Below are positions 23,359 to 35,149 of a stretch of 64,000 nt of DNA, one piece after another (position 1 is the first letter of the stretch; each line of letters starts with the position of its first letter). Source of the DNA: Kappaphycus alvarezii (Eukaryota > Rhodophyta > Florideophyceae > Gigartinales > Solieriaceae); assembly GCA_002205965.3 (NCBI GenBank), contig NADL03000019.1:742351-806350 (forward strand). The letters are read 5' to 3'. The notes beneath the pieces were generated by a model. The model did no database searches, was not told where the DNA came from, and was given only the letters and a program-made list of their open reading frames with translations. Both the position numbers and the translations under genes were made by a program.

Positions 23359-23821
23359 ACAAGAAATAGTGTAACCGCATCGGTGGGAATGCTGTTAACA
23401 AACGAAAAAATACTGAAAAATCTCAGGACACCATGTCTCAGCCAACAGCGATTGCGGCCCTCACCGCCTTCCCCACCGCATTAACCCTCCACCGACAAAT
23501 ATCCTCGCCAAATCGCAACCAAAAATCCTCCCATATCGCAACCAACACCCGCCAAACCGCTTCCCATTCCCCTGCCGTTCATCCCTTCCGTCTCATCAAC
23601 ACTTGCATCAACCAACAAACCTGCTCCCTTCCGCCTCCCCGCATGGCCAAAGCCTAAAACTTTCTACCACCCTTCTCACCTTCCTCCCTTCCCCCTCGTG
23701 ATGCCCCCACAACCATCCTCACCCCGCCCCGTACTCGCACAGGCATCTTCCATCGCGAATCCACCGCCTCCGTTCCAATGTCGCAGACCAAGTACAGCGC
23801 GACCTTCTCCCTGCCGGTCGT

Positions 23822-25013
23822 ATGCTTTCGGTCTTTCTCGTTCTCTGCGAGCTCTTTGCCGAAATCTTCGTCCTCTTGTGGTCCCGCGGTCAGCCTTGCG
23901 ATAGACCTTTACGCTTCTGGGTCGCCGTTCTCATCATGTTACAGGCGGGTACCGTGGTTTTGAATTGTCTCAACATTTGGCAGGGTAGGGATTCCTACAG
24001 TCAACAACAACATCGCAATGGTTTGTCAGCCACGGATTTAGACATGTACATGGATGGTCGATCGCTTGCGAGTGCCGGACAACGCAATCCTAGAGAGATG
24101 CCATCCAATCTTTCCGCAGATCATCATGTCAATTCCGCCATTGTCGTGGAAATGCCGCAAGCGGACCCGTGTGAATCACATCACGATTCAAGCGAAGATG
24201 CTGATATCCATGATTCCTCCGATACTCAACCTTTGATCAGCTCCGCAGGAAGGCATGCTTTGCGGTCCACCGGTGGCGAGCGAAGGCTGGAACGAAGCGA
24301 AGCACTTCGTGGAGGACCCCAACGAACTAGTAGCGCGAGTAGCTCAGCGGCCCACACTTCTCGAAGGGATGGATGGAGTTTGGCCATGTTGGGAGCCACT
24401 GCGGCATCCAATGGGAGTACGGCCTCTGCTGTTTCAGGTTCACCCTCTGCTTCGTCCGTATCTTCTGTTATTTCAACCGAGTTTGTGGATCGGTATGTGA
24501 GGATTGTTAATGCTTGGTATTTGGTCTGGTTTATTCTCGGTTCCATATGGGTGTCAGACCGTGGTCAGTGCTCATCGACCGCCCCACATTTGTATCGCTT
24601 GGTCGTGGCCTTTGGCCATCATCTACTATGCCCTCCTGTTTTGCCCTTGGCCTGCTTTTGCTTAATTGTCTGCTGCTTGCCATTATTTATCCTGGTCTAC
24701 AGGATTATGCTCCCCTACGCTGAGCGAGAACGAAGAAGGGCGAGGGCGGCAGACCCGGCACAAGTTCAAAATCTCACTTCAATTGTTACTCGCCAGAGAC
24801 GTTTGCGAATTACACAAGTAATGGATCGGTTGAAGACGCAAGCTGCGTGATATGCTGTGCGAATATGAGCCAAACGAAATCGTGCGTATCTTGCCGTGCA
24901 AGCATCACTTTCACAAGGATTGTGTGGACGTGTGGCTTAGACTAGACAAGGCCTGCTGCCTGTGCAAGCAAGATATCGATGCCCAAGTACAACCTATGTC
25001 GTCTCTCGTATAA
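23822..25013 (+). CDS. Multi-pass membrane RING-H2 E3 ubiquitin ligase
   Basis: Predicted membrane-anchored ubiquitin ligase resembling plant RING-H2 proteins with several membrane helices before a C-terminal RING. Hydrophobic helices lie at the start (MLSVFLVLCELFAEIFVLL, FWVAVLIMLQAGTVVL) and after a Ser-rich, acidic loop (YLVWFILGSIWV, FCLIVCCLPLFILVYRIM). The ring follows: a CVIC pair in one frame at about 24,843, then in the next frame EYEPNEIVRILPCKHHFH, KDC, VDVWL and CCLC, completing C3-H2-C3. The frame shifts within the ring are each explained by one missing base in a short run (near 24,840 and 24,855). Two more shifts near 24,555 and 24,610-24,670 disrupt the fourth helix. The N-terminus is uncertain: the same frame is open upstream of the ATG at 23822, and an earlier start near 23,433 is possible. 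It is either a functional gene with consensus errors or a young pseudogene. Confidence 0.7.
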
Positions 25014-25723
25014 CAGTGTACATTTCCTGAGGGCGCAGCCAGCCGCCGTTTCGATGCCTGGCTCGGGTCTGTATTGTGTGAGGCTAAGTCTTACTCACTT
25101 TGTCCACGATTTCTCGTGAAATCGTGCTGCATTCGCTTCCAGGGAAGAGCACTGGAAAGACACTAACGGACATTAATGTCCTGGTTTCACGTTGTGGGGC
25201 AGTTAGGAGAGAGGTGCTAGGTCTATATGCGCCGATTTTGGTATTCATGCTTGTGGTCATGGGACATGGAGTAGGGGGGGGGAAACAGCATTTACGGGTA
25301 GGCCGCTACCCTGATAATGCCGGAAGGAGATTCGAGCGCGGGAAAGATAATATTATAGGACAAGGAAAGATTCATGCGAGAGAAGGGAGCAACATTGATG
25401 ATCGCTTGTACTCGTCGGGTTTGGACATGAGGAGGAAGAATTGTAAACGTTCTTGGTCGCTTACTGGACACCCATGTGAACACTCGGTCTTTCTGTAAGG
25501 TGTGGAGAAGGATCTTATGGGAAAGCAATGGAGAAAGGCAATTCACCTTTGCATTGCGCATAGGAGTGGCCATAGGATTTCGATGGCCTGGGAAGGATGA
25601 ATGTACGCAACGGGAATTGAAACTGAAAAAATCTTTGGAATCGTTCGAAACACATTAGGGCATGCTTAATTATTGCGACGGATTAAATGGATGTATGAGA
25701 TCGTTGACGTAGTTGAACAAAAG
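25014..25723. other. Intergenic between convergent genes
   Basis: Separates the RING gene and the acyltransferase gene, which converge. A 132-codon plus-strand frame at 25,100-25,498 shows no domain and is probably random. Confidence 0.4.
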
Positions 25724-26866
25724 TTAATCCATGGTGAGCCGCACGCCTTTCTTTAGTTTGGTACCACGAATGATGGAGTGGTACTCCAGCTTGTCAATGT
25801 AATTGGCTTCGGATGGCAAAATCTTGGTCCCAAAAGCCTCCTCTGACTTTTCCGTCATGTAGTGATGAAGATTCTTGGCATAGACCAATGGATTGTTCTT
25901 CTCCTCCTCCGTGGGATAATACACCGGCAAGCGATAGTACTCGACGTGATTGGCCAGTTGGGACAGCATACCGTACAAGTACTTGTCCGTCTTGATGGAT
26001 TCATACGAGGGTGAAAAATACTTGAACTTATAACGAATCAGTACAACAGCGATAGGGGTGCCCGCAACAAAGGCGCCGGTGCGAAATTTGAGCAAGTGTT
26101 CTCCATTCGTAGTTGTGCCTCGGGAAAAATGCAGACGGGTGGAATGGGAATCTTAGAATGAATGACGAGTCGTTGTCGCTCCATAATCTTTTCTGTGACA
26201 CTTGGGCCCTTGCGGTTTACACGATCGATATAGAAGGCGTGTTGGGATGCACCAAGCCGTCCTATGCACGGTACGCTGTACAGATGAGTCTTTGCGACGA
26301 ATGACGGGCCGTATAAATAGCCCATGAGACAGGGGTCTGCAATGCTGGAATGGTTGCAGACTAAAGTGGCACGCTGGGCCTCGTCGTGATTGTAGCCAGG
26401 GGCATCGCGCCCCTGAACAGTCCAAAAGCCCATGGTGAACAGAAGGGCGCGGCCCTCGATCATGGTTGCCCATTTGAGAATGGTGCGACGCCAGGGGGAG
26501 ATAAAGACGGGCTCATAATTTAAGACTTGTTCCTTGGGACATGGGGACCGAAAATGACAGCCAGAAGATACGTAAATACTGAGAACGAGACAAAGACGAA
26601 GAGACGAAGGGGGATTAGAACAAAAGCGCAAATGGATTGGAGAATGAGCAAGAAACGAGGGATTTCGATGTGGCGACGGCGGTAGCATTGAAAATCGGGT
26701 GCTCCGCGGGTCGTGGGAGACGGCCGTGCTCGGCGATGAAGGCTCGCTGAGAATCGGAGAGTGTGACCTCAGTCATTTCCGGGGGTATCGCAAGTTGCAA
26801 TGCGTCGAGTGGTAGTGGACGAGGGAGCTGGAAAGGTGCAGCCAGGACTACAAAGTCTACTGACAT
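25724..26866 (-). CDS. Lysophospholipid acyltransferase, LPEAT1/LPCAT type
   Basis: Membrane O-acyltransferase of the PlsC/AGPAT family that re-acylates lysophospholipids with acyl-CoA, expected in the ER. Motif I is NHSSIAD (VCNHSSIADPCLM), motif II is YIDRVNRKG, motif III is FPEGTTTNG with the G restored, and motif IV is LLKFRTGAFVAGTPIAVVLI. The C-terminal YYRLPVYYPTEEEKNNPLVY closely recalls plant LPEAT1. An N-terminal hydrophobic stretch (LQSICAFVLIPLRLFVFV, about 26,560-26,640) gives the membrane anchor. The ATG at 26866 gives about 380 residues, near the 398 of LPEAT1. The gene is split over three frames: one missing base near 26,118 in a GGG run breaks motif III, and two further shifts lie near 26,540 and 26,660. 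All catalytic motifs remain, so consensus error is likelier than a dead gene. A GTAC tract lies about 125 bp upstream. Confidence 0.8.
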
Positions 26867-26987
26867 TTGCTTGTTGCGAATTTAGTGGAGGTGTGGACCG
26901 GCTATCTCATTCAAGTTCTTAAAAATGGATGGGGTGCTTTAAATTAAATTAAATCTTAATTATTGCAACTGGTGTCGCCGCAGCTGA

Positions 26988-27042
26988 GCAGTACTGTACA
27001 GTACACTGTATACAGTACATACAGTACAGTACAGTACAATTA
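26988..27042. repeat. GTAC palindrome tract
   Basis: CAGTACTGTACAGTACACTG and following CAGTACA units, between the acyltransferase start and the 5' end of the LINE. Confidence 0.7.
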
Positions 27043-28679
27043 TCCTCCTCCTGCCAGTGGTACCCCGCACCTGCCTTTGCTCACGCTCTCCGCGAAATGG
27101 AATCGGTGGTTTACAACACTCTTTGTCAAGACGCCTCCTTTGCCACTTCTCATCTCCCCCATCCTCCCCCCCCCGTCCCCGGTCGCCTCGACTAAGCGCC
27201 GACGTGTCCCCCCAACTCCGATTGATGCTGACGGGTTTACACTAGTGACGCGGGCTGGGGCTTCATCTAATGCCCCTACCGTACCTTCGCCCCACCCGGC
27301 CCCTGTTGCCCCGCCCGCAAGCGCCGGATACTCCGTACTTGAACACGTTCCGATTCCGGAGTCTATGGGCGATGACCAGTAGGCCTCGCGTGGAACCTTC
27401 ATACCGGCCGACCGCCAGTTACCACTCCGAATCTTGCCCCTCCCTCCTCTCCATCTCTCAACTTCCGATCCCGTCCATCTCCTACTTACCCAATTCTCTG
27501 CGTTCCGATTTTCCATAATCTCTTTTATTGCCTTCTGCATGCCTACAACCACGCCCACCCCCCTGATATCGCGTGGAATGCCTCACCCGTCTCTTCGCAG
27601 TTGGTAAGCTGGTCCTTCGGAAAAACGGCCGGCGGGAACCCCGTAATCGCAACCGCGCCTCCGTCCACCGGCTTCTCCGATCCCGCATCTCCATGGCCCT
27701 GGAAGGACGCTGGCAAACTCTACTCAGATGCACTTGACGCCTTCGGTTCCCCATTGCCATCTACCTCCTATTCCCACCCCTCTCCCCACCCGCTGCCCCG
27801 CTTTATCCAGCAGGGGGCCCTCACTAAGGCTGTCGCCGCACTCTGCTCTACCACCTCACCGGCACCGGCTACTCTCCATAACAAATCCCTCCTTGCTTCC
27901 CTGCATCCCTCTCCAAGTGTCCCGGTTACCCCAACTCCGCGCCACTTGCTGCCCCCCGCCTTTGTCTTTACGGAGGCCGAGGTTCGCCGTCAGCTCGCCT
28001 TCCTACCACACCACAGCTCTCCGGGCCCTGACGGCCTCCGCCCATCGTCTTCAAATCCCTCTCCCATGCACCAGGCGGTGATACCGCAGATCGCTCCGCC
28101 CTGTCTCAGCTCACAATCTTTGTGAACTCTGCCGTGGACGGCCGACTCCCAACTGAGCTCCGTCATCTCTTCGCCGGGGCTACCCTACTCGGCATCCCAA
28201 AGGCCCGCGGCGACAGTCTCCGCCCCGTTGCCATGGGTACGTTCTCCGACGCTTCATCTGCCGCCTCGTCGCTCGGCGCTTGTCTACACAACCCACCGTC
28301 GTCTCTTATTTCCTTCCTCACCAGCTCGCCGTCGGAGTCCGCCACGGAACAGAGGCCACCATTCATGCGACACGGGTTCTCTCCACCCGCCCTGACAGCG
28401 CCAGATTCGCTCTCCTTCAAATTGACGCGTCAAACCGCGTTCAACAACATCGAGCGCCACAACATTCTGCTCGAGACGGCCAAGCATATCCCCGACCTCG
28501 CCCGGTTTGTGCACTACTTGTATGGAGGTGATTCCACGCTCATGTTCTGGTTCACACATCCTGCACAGTCGCACAGGCACCCACCAGGGAGATCCGCTCG
28601 GAAGCATCCTGTTCGCCTTGGCATCCATCCATTGGTCACCAGCTCTCATCACGCTTTCCCGCCATACGCCTAAACGCTT

Positions 28680-28745
28680 GGTTCGCCGACGACGGTACCG
28701 TCGTTCAGAAGCGGTTCGTCGACGACGGTACCGTCGTCGACCCCT
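28680..28745 (+). repeat. In-frame duplication of the RT active site
   Basis: Two 33-bp units starting at 28680 and 28713 encode FADDGTVVQKR and FVDDGTVVDP. The second unit lies in a 24-bp perfect palindrome (28718-28741; half-site GTCGACGACGGT). The first unit keeps only a 16-bp palindrome. Confidence 0.85.
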
Positions 28746-30220
28746 GTCGACCTTGCTTCTAGGTTCTCCGCTTCATCTCAGACCGTGGAAAGCCACTCGG
28801 GTTCTCTATCAACATGGCGAAAACAACGCTATGGCGTCCTGGCCCGGATTCCTTCCCGCGTCCCTTCGGTGTGCCATACCTGCACGATACGTTCTCACAA
28901 TTCCGTGACAGTCCTCGGATCCCCAATCGGCACCCCTCAAAGCTGCCAGTCTTTTCTTGCCTCCCGCGTACATGCCATTTCCGAGGTTTGGTCGCGCATC
29001 CCCCGATTGAATGACCCTCAACTGGGCTACGAACTACTGCGACACTGTGCCAGTTCCTGTCGCCTGATCTATGTTCTTCGCTGCACCCCGACGCATCTCA
29101 CTCTTTCCGGAGCTCAAACCTTTGACTCTGGAATGCGAAGGGTGTTCGAAGACGTGCACCGTCGTCTCCCAGACAGTGCCTGGCTCACCGCCCAGCTTCC
29201 ACTCCGTATGGGAGGGCTCGGACTGCCCCTAACCGAAACCATCGCAGAGGCATGCTAGGCTGGCTCTGTTCTCTCCTCCTACCCACTTCTTCGCCTTCTC
29301 CTCGGTAATTGCTTCGACGTCTCGCCCTTGATCTCAACGCCTCTCGCCTCTATCCGGGCCAAATACAGCCTCCCCGACAGTTTCTCCCCCCCCGCCGTCC
29401 TTGCTGGCCTCCGCGCCTCTTCGTCCCCCAGCCTGTCTGACTTCCAGACAACCGCTACTGCTGAGATCACAAAGGCGCTTCGCGCCAGACTTCTCTCTTC
29501 CGTCGACCTCTCCTCCTCCGAAGGCTCCCGGCTACTTCGCCACCTAGCTTCCGTCGCTTCTTCCCACGCCTCCCGTCCCTTTCACAACCTCCTGCAGAGC
29601 CATCACGGTACCCGGCCGCTCTGAAGTATGGCGAACCATGGTTTGCCTCCGTCTTGGTGTCCCCATCTTCTCTGGCACACAACCCTGCACCTATTGCGCC
29701 GCCGCCCACTTCCGCACTGTCCCCACCCTGGATTCCTACGGACACCATGCTCTGTCTGTCCCTGCGCCGACGGCTCCATTCGGCGCCACAATTGTGTTCG
29801 CGACCGCCTCATTTCCGAGGTATCACGCTTATCAATTGGGATTCGCCCTGTCCGGGAATGGACCTTCCCGCAAGACTTGCCCCGACCCTCCAACTCCCGC
29901 CGCCGCCTCGACATCTACATCGATGATGTCCAGTTCTCTCCCGTCCCGCAGGGCTACGACGTCACTGTCATCAGCCCCCACTCCGCTCCATACGCCCAAC
30001 AGCGGATTCACACGCCCCTCGCTGCCCTTACTGCATCTGAGCGCGCGAAATCTCTCCGCTATGGCCACCTCTGCGCCGAACTACGTATCGACTTCCACCC
30101 GATGGCTTTCGATATATACGGGTCTGCCGGTCCCGGTGCCGAACGAGGTCTGTCCAGAATTGCTGAGTACATCGCTCTACGGAAAGGCAGTAGCCCTGCC
30201 TTCGAGCGCGATCGCTTGTT

Positions 30221-30283
30221 CACGATTATCAGTTGCTCAGACGATTATCAGTTTGCTCAGACGATTATCAGTTCGCCCAGACA
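30221..30283 (+). repeat. Three-copy 20-bp tandem repeat
   Basis: Units ACGATTATCAGTTTGCTCAG with one-base variants, near the 3' end of the LINE, overlapping the end of its coding region. Confidence 0.8.
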
Positions 30284-30538
30284 ACAACGAACTTCTGTCG
30301 CGATCAACCGACGACTACTCAACCGTTCCTGGTTCGGATTGATTTTTCCCCTTTTGAGGGCCGCTAGCCCCCCTTTCCTGCATTGTAAAGTCTTCTTCTT
30401 CAGTACAATTAAGGATAATGCCTCGATACGGTAGCGAACTAAATTTTCTACCTCATGTCTTCTTTTATTCAACAGATCCTGTTCTGTGTTCTTTTACAGT
30501 ACTGTACTACGCATTGACTTTGCACTTTACTTTGCACT

Positions 30539-31110
30539 TTACCACCCACTTTGCATTGAAGCATGCTGATGACGTTTCTGGACGTGGACAGACGGAAACG
30601 GTCTCTTACACATGGGGCAGTACCATGTCTTGTTCTCTTCCATCCGGCTCTGCACAACAAGCGCCTGTGACTTACAGCCGTAGTGAAATTCCATTTTCCT
30701 TAAGGTTCTCAAAGCTATTTTACACAAGCGCACCTACAACTAAACTGTGTATACTTTTTCTTTGTTTGGCGGTGCTCCTGTTCGGTGGCCACTATTTGAG
30801 AAGTTCAGCAGCAGAACGCTATTCTCGAATCACTCTGAGCTTTAAAAAGCATCAGCTAGCGTTGCTGCGCCTGATCCTTTTAGTAACCTGCCTTACTGGA
30901 TCTCGATCTTTTCTGGATCTGCCGTTTGTACGCGGAGCTCCTCGGACCACGCACCGGTTGGTTTTCAATCATTTCTTCTGTAGGCGTTGGAACTCTCTCT
31001 TTTCCTCACTGAAAATTCGAGATAATAGGAAATCTGCGGTTGTATGCTTCCTGGTGAGTTCCTTCCAGCGTGAAACCTCTACATGTGAGCAAAAGGTATC
31101 AGTGGCTCCA
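30539..31110 (-). pseudogene. C2H2 zinc-finger coding remnant
   Basis: The minus-strand frame at 30,539-30,733 ends with WYCPMCKRPFPSVHVQKRHQ, a canonical C-x2-C-x12-H finger start with the second His at unusual spacing. Further upstream (30,740-31,100) basic coding-like stretches continue in other frames. An opposing plus-strand frame of 235 codons (30,418-31,125) covers the same DNA but is Ser/Leu/Cys-rich without any domain. I favour the minus-strand reading. Probably a decayed finger gene. Confidence 0.35.
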
Positions 31111-31955
31111 CTGAAAGCTGTTTGAGGACCCTTTGGACCAGTAAAAGTCAGTATCGGAGCCCAACGCCACCCTTGTTCCGATTCTGAGTCAAATTTCGAA
31201 CTCTTGCTCGCGCTACCTAAAGAGCTTCTCTCTTCTGCATCGTCGTCGATGAGGGGGTTGACGAAGTTGGTCTCAGCTATCGCAAGTGTGACTTCCTTTA
31301 ATTATATCAGATCCCTATTCGCCATCAGTAAATGCACAACCAATAGCTCAACCAAGGCTAACCATTCCCAAGGAGTATAATTTTCGTAGTCACTTGCTAA
31401 AAATTTATTCTCGACTCAAGCCAGAATCTACTGTAGAGGGCTGGACAAGCTGTCCAGTATTTTCAACTAGACAGCTCCCTCATTCCCCACTCAAGGACAC
31501 TGCGACGCGAATTCAGTGGACGTGGAATTTTGGCCAGAGTTTCTCCAGTAGGTTGCCAGTGTCGCTTGATCGCGTAGCCGGTGAAGGTGAAATTTGGCTA
31601 GGCTTTCCTCTATAACCGTCCAATTACTGTCAATGAGGAGTTCCGATTGGGCAGGAGTTTGTCCTTATCGGTCTAGTCTTACGATCGAGCCTCCAAAGGA
31701 GTTGAGGGAACGGCACAATCAGACCTCCTGTTGGCAGAAATGAGCTGAAAGGGGGGAACGTTTGGGTTTTACTCTAGGAAGATATATCCGATCTATCCCA
31801 TGGTTTTCCAGGCAACCACAATCGACTCAAAAAGGGTATACCGACACAGTAATGGGGAAGGAACTGAAAGTGGAGCTTATACGCACTCAAGGTTTTTGAA
31901 GCATCGTTAAACCAGCATTGTTTGTAAAGCAGAGTTTGGGCATCCAGAAGTATGG

Positions 31956-32016
31956 CTAGTGCAACGTCGTGTTAGTGCAACGTCGTGTTAGTGCAACGTC
32001 GTATTAGTGCAACGTT
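31956..32016 (+). repeat. Four-copy 16-bp tandem repeat
   Basis: Unit TTAGTGCAACGTCGTG repeated about four times with minor changes, in non-coding DNA. Confidence 0.85.
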
Positions 32017-32334
32017 GGGGTGGCTCAGTGTCTAAGTAGTCAGTGTCTGGTTTACCTAGTCCTGCATTAACATGAAATTTGGGCCTAGTAATGTGCTTTC
32101 TTTCCGACTATGCCCGTCGCCATGGGGCCATTCGAAAGACAAAATAATCTGCGAAGGTTCTTCCTGAAAAAAATCAATCTCAGGACAAGATTCTTCTCCC
32201 TTAAAAACTCAATTTCAAAGCAAGGGCATTCTTCCTAAATGAACTCTTTTAGTCAGGTTAAGTTTTTAGTCCCGTAATAAGCTCGGAGACAGCGGACCTC
32301 ATATACGAACACAACAGTGCCTTTTGTGTGAGGA

Positions 32335-32407
32335 AAATGGGGGGTTAATTTACTATGGTAGATATGTGGGTTGGTACCCTGTCAATTTGTACCGGAGCGT
32401 AGATAAC
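32335..32407. repeat. Dispersed repeat, copy 2
   Basis: Matches 22,936-23,010 (AAATGGGGGGTTAATTTAC through GTACCGGAGCGTAGATA) with a short internal difference. Confidence 0.7.
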
Positions 32408-35149
32408 CTTTTGTATGTGGCGTGGCTATATCAAATCTGAGTGTAGTTATTTTCTTGAGATGTTTCTTTCGCGTATGCTTTTGAGAGACTAAGCGTCGTA
32501 AGTAACATCCAACGCTGCTTTTCGGCTCATTGCCATTCCATCGGCGTTGTAATATAGATTTTACATCGTGTTAGCTTCCTTTCTGCAATGAATTTTACAT
32601 TGCCTTGGCAGCCTCTCTGCGTTTTTACCCAGTATCTCCACTACAGTAAATGAAGCCTCCTCCTTTCATTTTTTAGATTAAAACGAGAAAACGCTTCCCA
32701 AGATCTGCACGATCTAAAAGTAGACGACAATGCAACTCTTATCTATTACGGATGGCATGAACATTTTCCTTACAGAGCTCAAGTATGGAAACGTTTGACT
32801 GATCTATGTATTCAGATTCGATTACTTAATTCCCCGAGTTGGTATTGTTTCTAGGCCAGATGGCTCAAATTCAGAGAGACCAAGGGATTCATCACGTTTT
32901 GCCAGGGAAAAGTATTCTTTTTTGCTAGAAATGGGACGTGACAAATGAAATCTGTCTGAAGACAAAATGAAATCTGAAAATGAGCTCTACCCACTGCACA
33001 GTTAAAATTTTTACTAATGAGGGGAAAATTACTCACCACTTAAAATGACTTGGACCATGCATCTTAGTAATTTTTTCGAGGAATCCAATGCAACTTATGA
33101 ACAATTCGAGGTCAACTTGAAGAAGAATAGTCTTTCACTCGAAAGAATTTTTTTTCCAAACTTACAAAATTTCGCCTTTAATCATGCTGCTAATACAATA
33201 GTTACCAAGATTTGATGTCGAAGTTATAATTTTTTCACGAGACTCGGAAAAATGCCTCGTGGTTATGCAAAAAACGACATCCGGTTATAAGTAAGGAGTT
33301 TTTATTTTCTTGAAATGAGTTTTGTTGTTAAAAATGGTCTCCTGATCACTCCAGAGTTGCTATAATTGCGTTCAGTGAATTCCCATTCGTCGTTGTATAC
33401 ATTAAAGATATTGCAATTCATTTAAATGAATGGAAGAATAAATGTGACACACGGATGCAGTGCTGACGCGCTTCAGAGATTCTGGGCGACCACGGAATTA
33501 GAATGCCTTCGCAGATTACTCTTCAATAGTTGATGTTCCATAGTAGTACCAGATGTTTGAATATGAAAGCACACAGATTATGGGGAGGATCTTATTGTAC
33601 TTAAATGCATACAGTATGACTGAGAGCGAGGACATTGTTGCTGCTATTGATACCTCTACTGACGGAGGTATATTTGCGAAATAAGAAGGCCACATCAAAG
33701 CGTACTTGAAGAAGAATAACGGAAGGAACGTTATAACGTTACCTAGGAAAAATGAGTACAAGCAAAGACTTATTTTATTTCACATGTAACATTTTCATGC
33801 GACCGAAGAAGGGGATAAGAGTTTTCCCCATCAATGTACGACTTGCGGTACTTAAGATAGTTAGTGATGTCATTTGTATACTGTTTTTTGCCACGGTACA
33901 GAAGCTAGTAGCAAAGTGGTTTTAGTGCCCAAATATATCATGTCATTACGTTCAACGTGTGCAATTGTTTCCTGAGGTCCCAAAAGATGTAAACTTGACA
34001 TTTGGTATCCTTTTTAATATCCAGTGATTGTATTAATGGATAAAATCTCCTTATATTTCGAAGGACTTGGCTTAAAGTAAAACTTGAAAATCGCTCCGAA
34101 CTGAAAGGAGCGTACCGCCCGATTCAGTGAACAATAGTGAAAACTTCGAATATGGATACATGCCCGCAGTTTTCTAAGCGATAAAATTTTCTACTTTGTT
34201 GAAACACTTCAGTCTAATTTGCAAGACTGTATGTGCGCACTAAAAGTATGCTTTAGTGCAAAGACTTGAACAAGGAAACAATGTCATCTTATGTATTGGC
34301 AGAGATGTTATGGATATGGCGAAAACCGGGGGAACTTGAATATCTGATTTATAAACTAACTTGAACTTAGCCGAGCATATAACTCTATGTTAGGAATTTT
34401 TGTTGGCATTAGTTCAATATGCGAACCTTAGAATAATTTTAAGGAAAAGCAAAGGGATTAGGAACTTATTTAACTATTAAGAATATTTTTTACTATGACA
34501 ATTGAACATGACGTTTCTTAATCCCTCTTTCAGTACAATTACTGACTGATTCAGCAATATTTTTCTGTTGACTTAGTTTTCATTATACATAAATGACAAG
34601 AAAATTTCTCTCGGATTGAGCAACTCACCAACTAACCGGTTGTGGTAGTCAACTTCTTCGAAGCACAGGTTATAACATCTCCGCCAGTGCTGAGGCAAGT
34701 GTTATTCGAAGTAACATTTCACATTTGGTGATTTGCTCTGGATTTGGCACCCTGAAATGGAGGAAAAAAATAATCAAAGAAGAAAAAAGGTCAACCTGCT
34801 AAACCCAGGAGCTGAAAATGACTATTCTGCACCCTGAGTCTACCACATGACTTTCCCGCTGGCACATTTTCATTGGAAGAGGACTTCGCCTAGAGCAATT
34901 TGGCGCCAGATAGAAACTTATCCACATCTCCACCTCCTTCCCGCGTTCCCTTCCCAATCAGAAAACCACCATACTGCCAACCTCCCCATTTCGGCACTTC
35001 TGCACTACCTCTATTGAAATGGGCTTCGTATTCATTCAGTGCACAAGTTGACATGCCAGCGCATGTGGCTTAGTGGTCGATGTGTTTTCCTAAGCCTCTT
35101 TCACAATGCTAGTATCTTTGTCACAACCACCTTCGAACACAAGCTCGGA

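Larger units (their letters stand above)
27045..30434 (+). mobile_element. LINE retrotransposon with RLE-type C-terminus
   Basis: Plus-strand, GC-rich non-LTR element of about 3.4 kb, read in several frames. The N-terminal linker includes RRRVPPTPIDADGFTLVTR. Reverse-transcriptase motifs in order: SPGPDGLRP (about 28,020), LIGIPK-like LLGIPKARGDSLRPVA (about 28,190), QLAVGVRHGTEATIHATR (about 28,325), FNNIERHNIL (about 28,440), GTHQGDPLGSILFAL (about 28,575) and the catalytic WFADDGTVV (28,679-28,705). After the thumb come CTYC and GHHALS, a CCHC-type knuckle (about 29,684-29,755), RRHNCVRDRL, and a segment LDIYIDD through YDVTVISP then K-x3-Y (about 29,910-30,060) that fits the PD-(D/E)XK restriction-like endonuclease of R2/CRE-type LINEs. 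No apurinic endonuclease is seen. Multiple single-base shifts make it inactive as given. The 5' end is not defined. Confidence 0.75.
31126..34900. other. Gene-poor region
   Basis: No convincing coding sequence on either strand; composition becomes AT-rich from about 33 kb. It holds a 16-bp minisatellite near 31,956 and copy 2 of a dispersed repeat at 32,335-32,407. Probably decayed element DNA. Confidence 0.45.

Noticed and set aside
29638-30342. 234-codon plus-strand frame overlapping the LINE C-terminus
   Set aside because: Only its start (CTYC, GHHALS) belongs to the LINE; beyond that the neighbouring frame carries the conserved endonuclease motifs.
30418-31125. 235-codon plus-strand frame after the LINE
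   Set aside because: Hydrophobic/Ser-rich with no domain. The opposite strand carries a canonical C2H2 finger start, so this frame is more likely a shadow.
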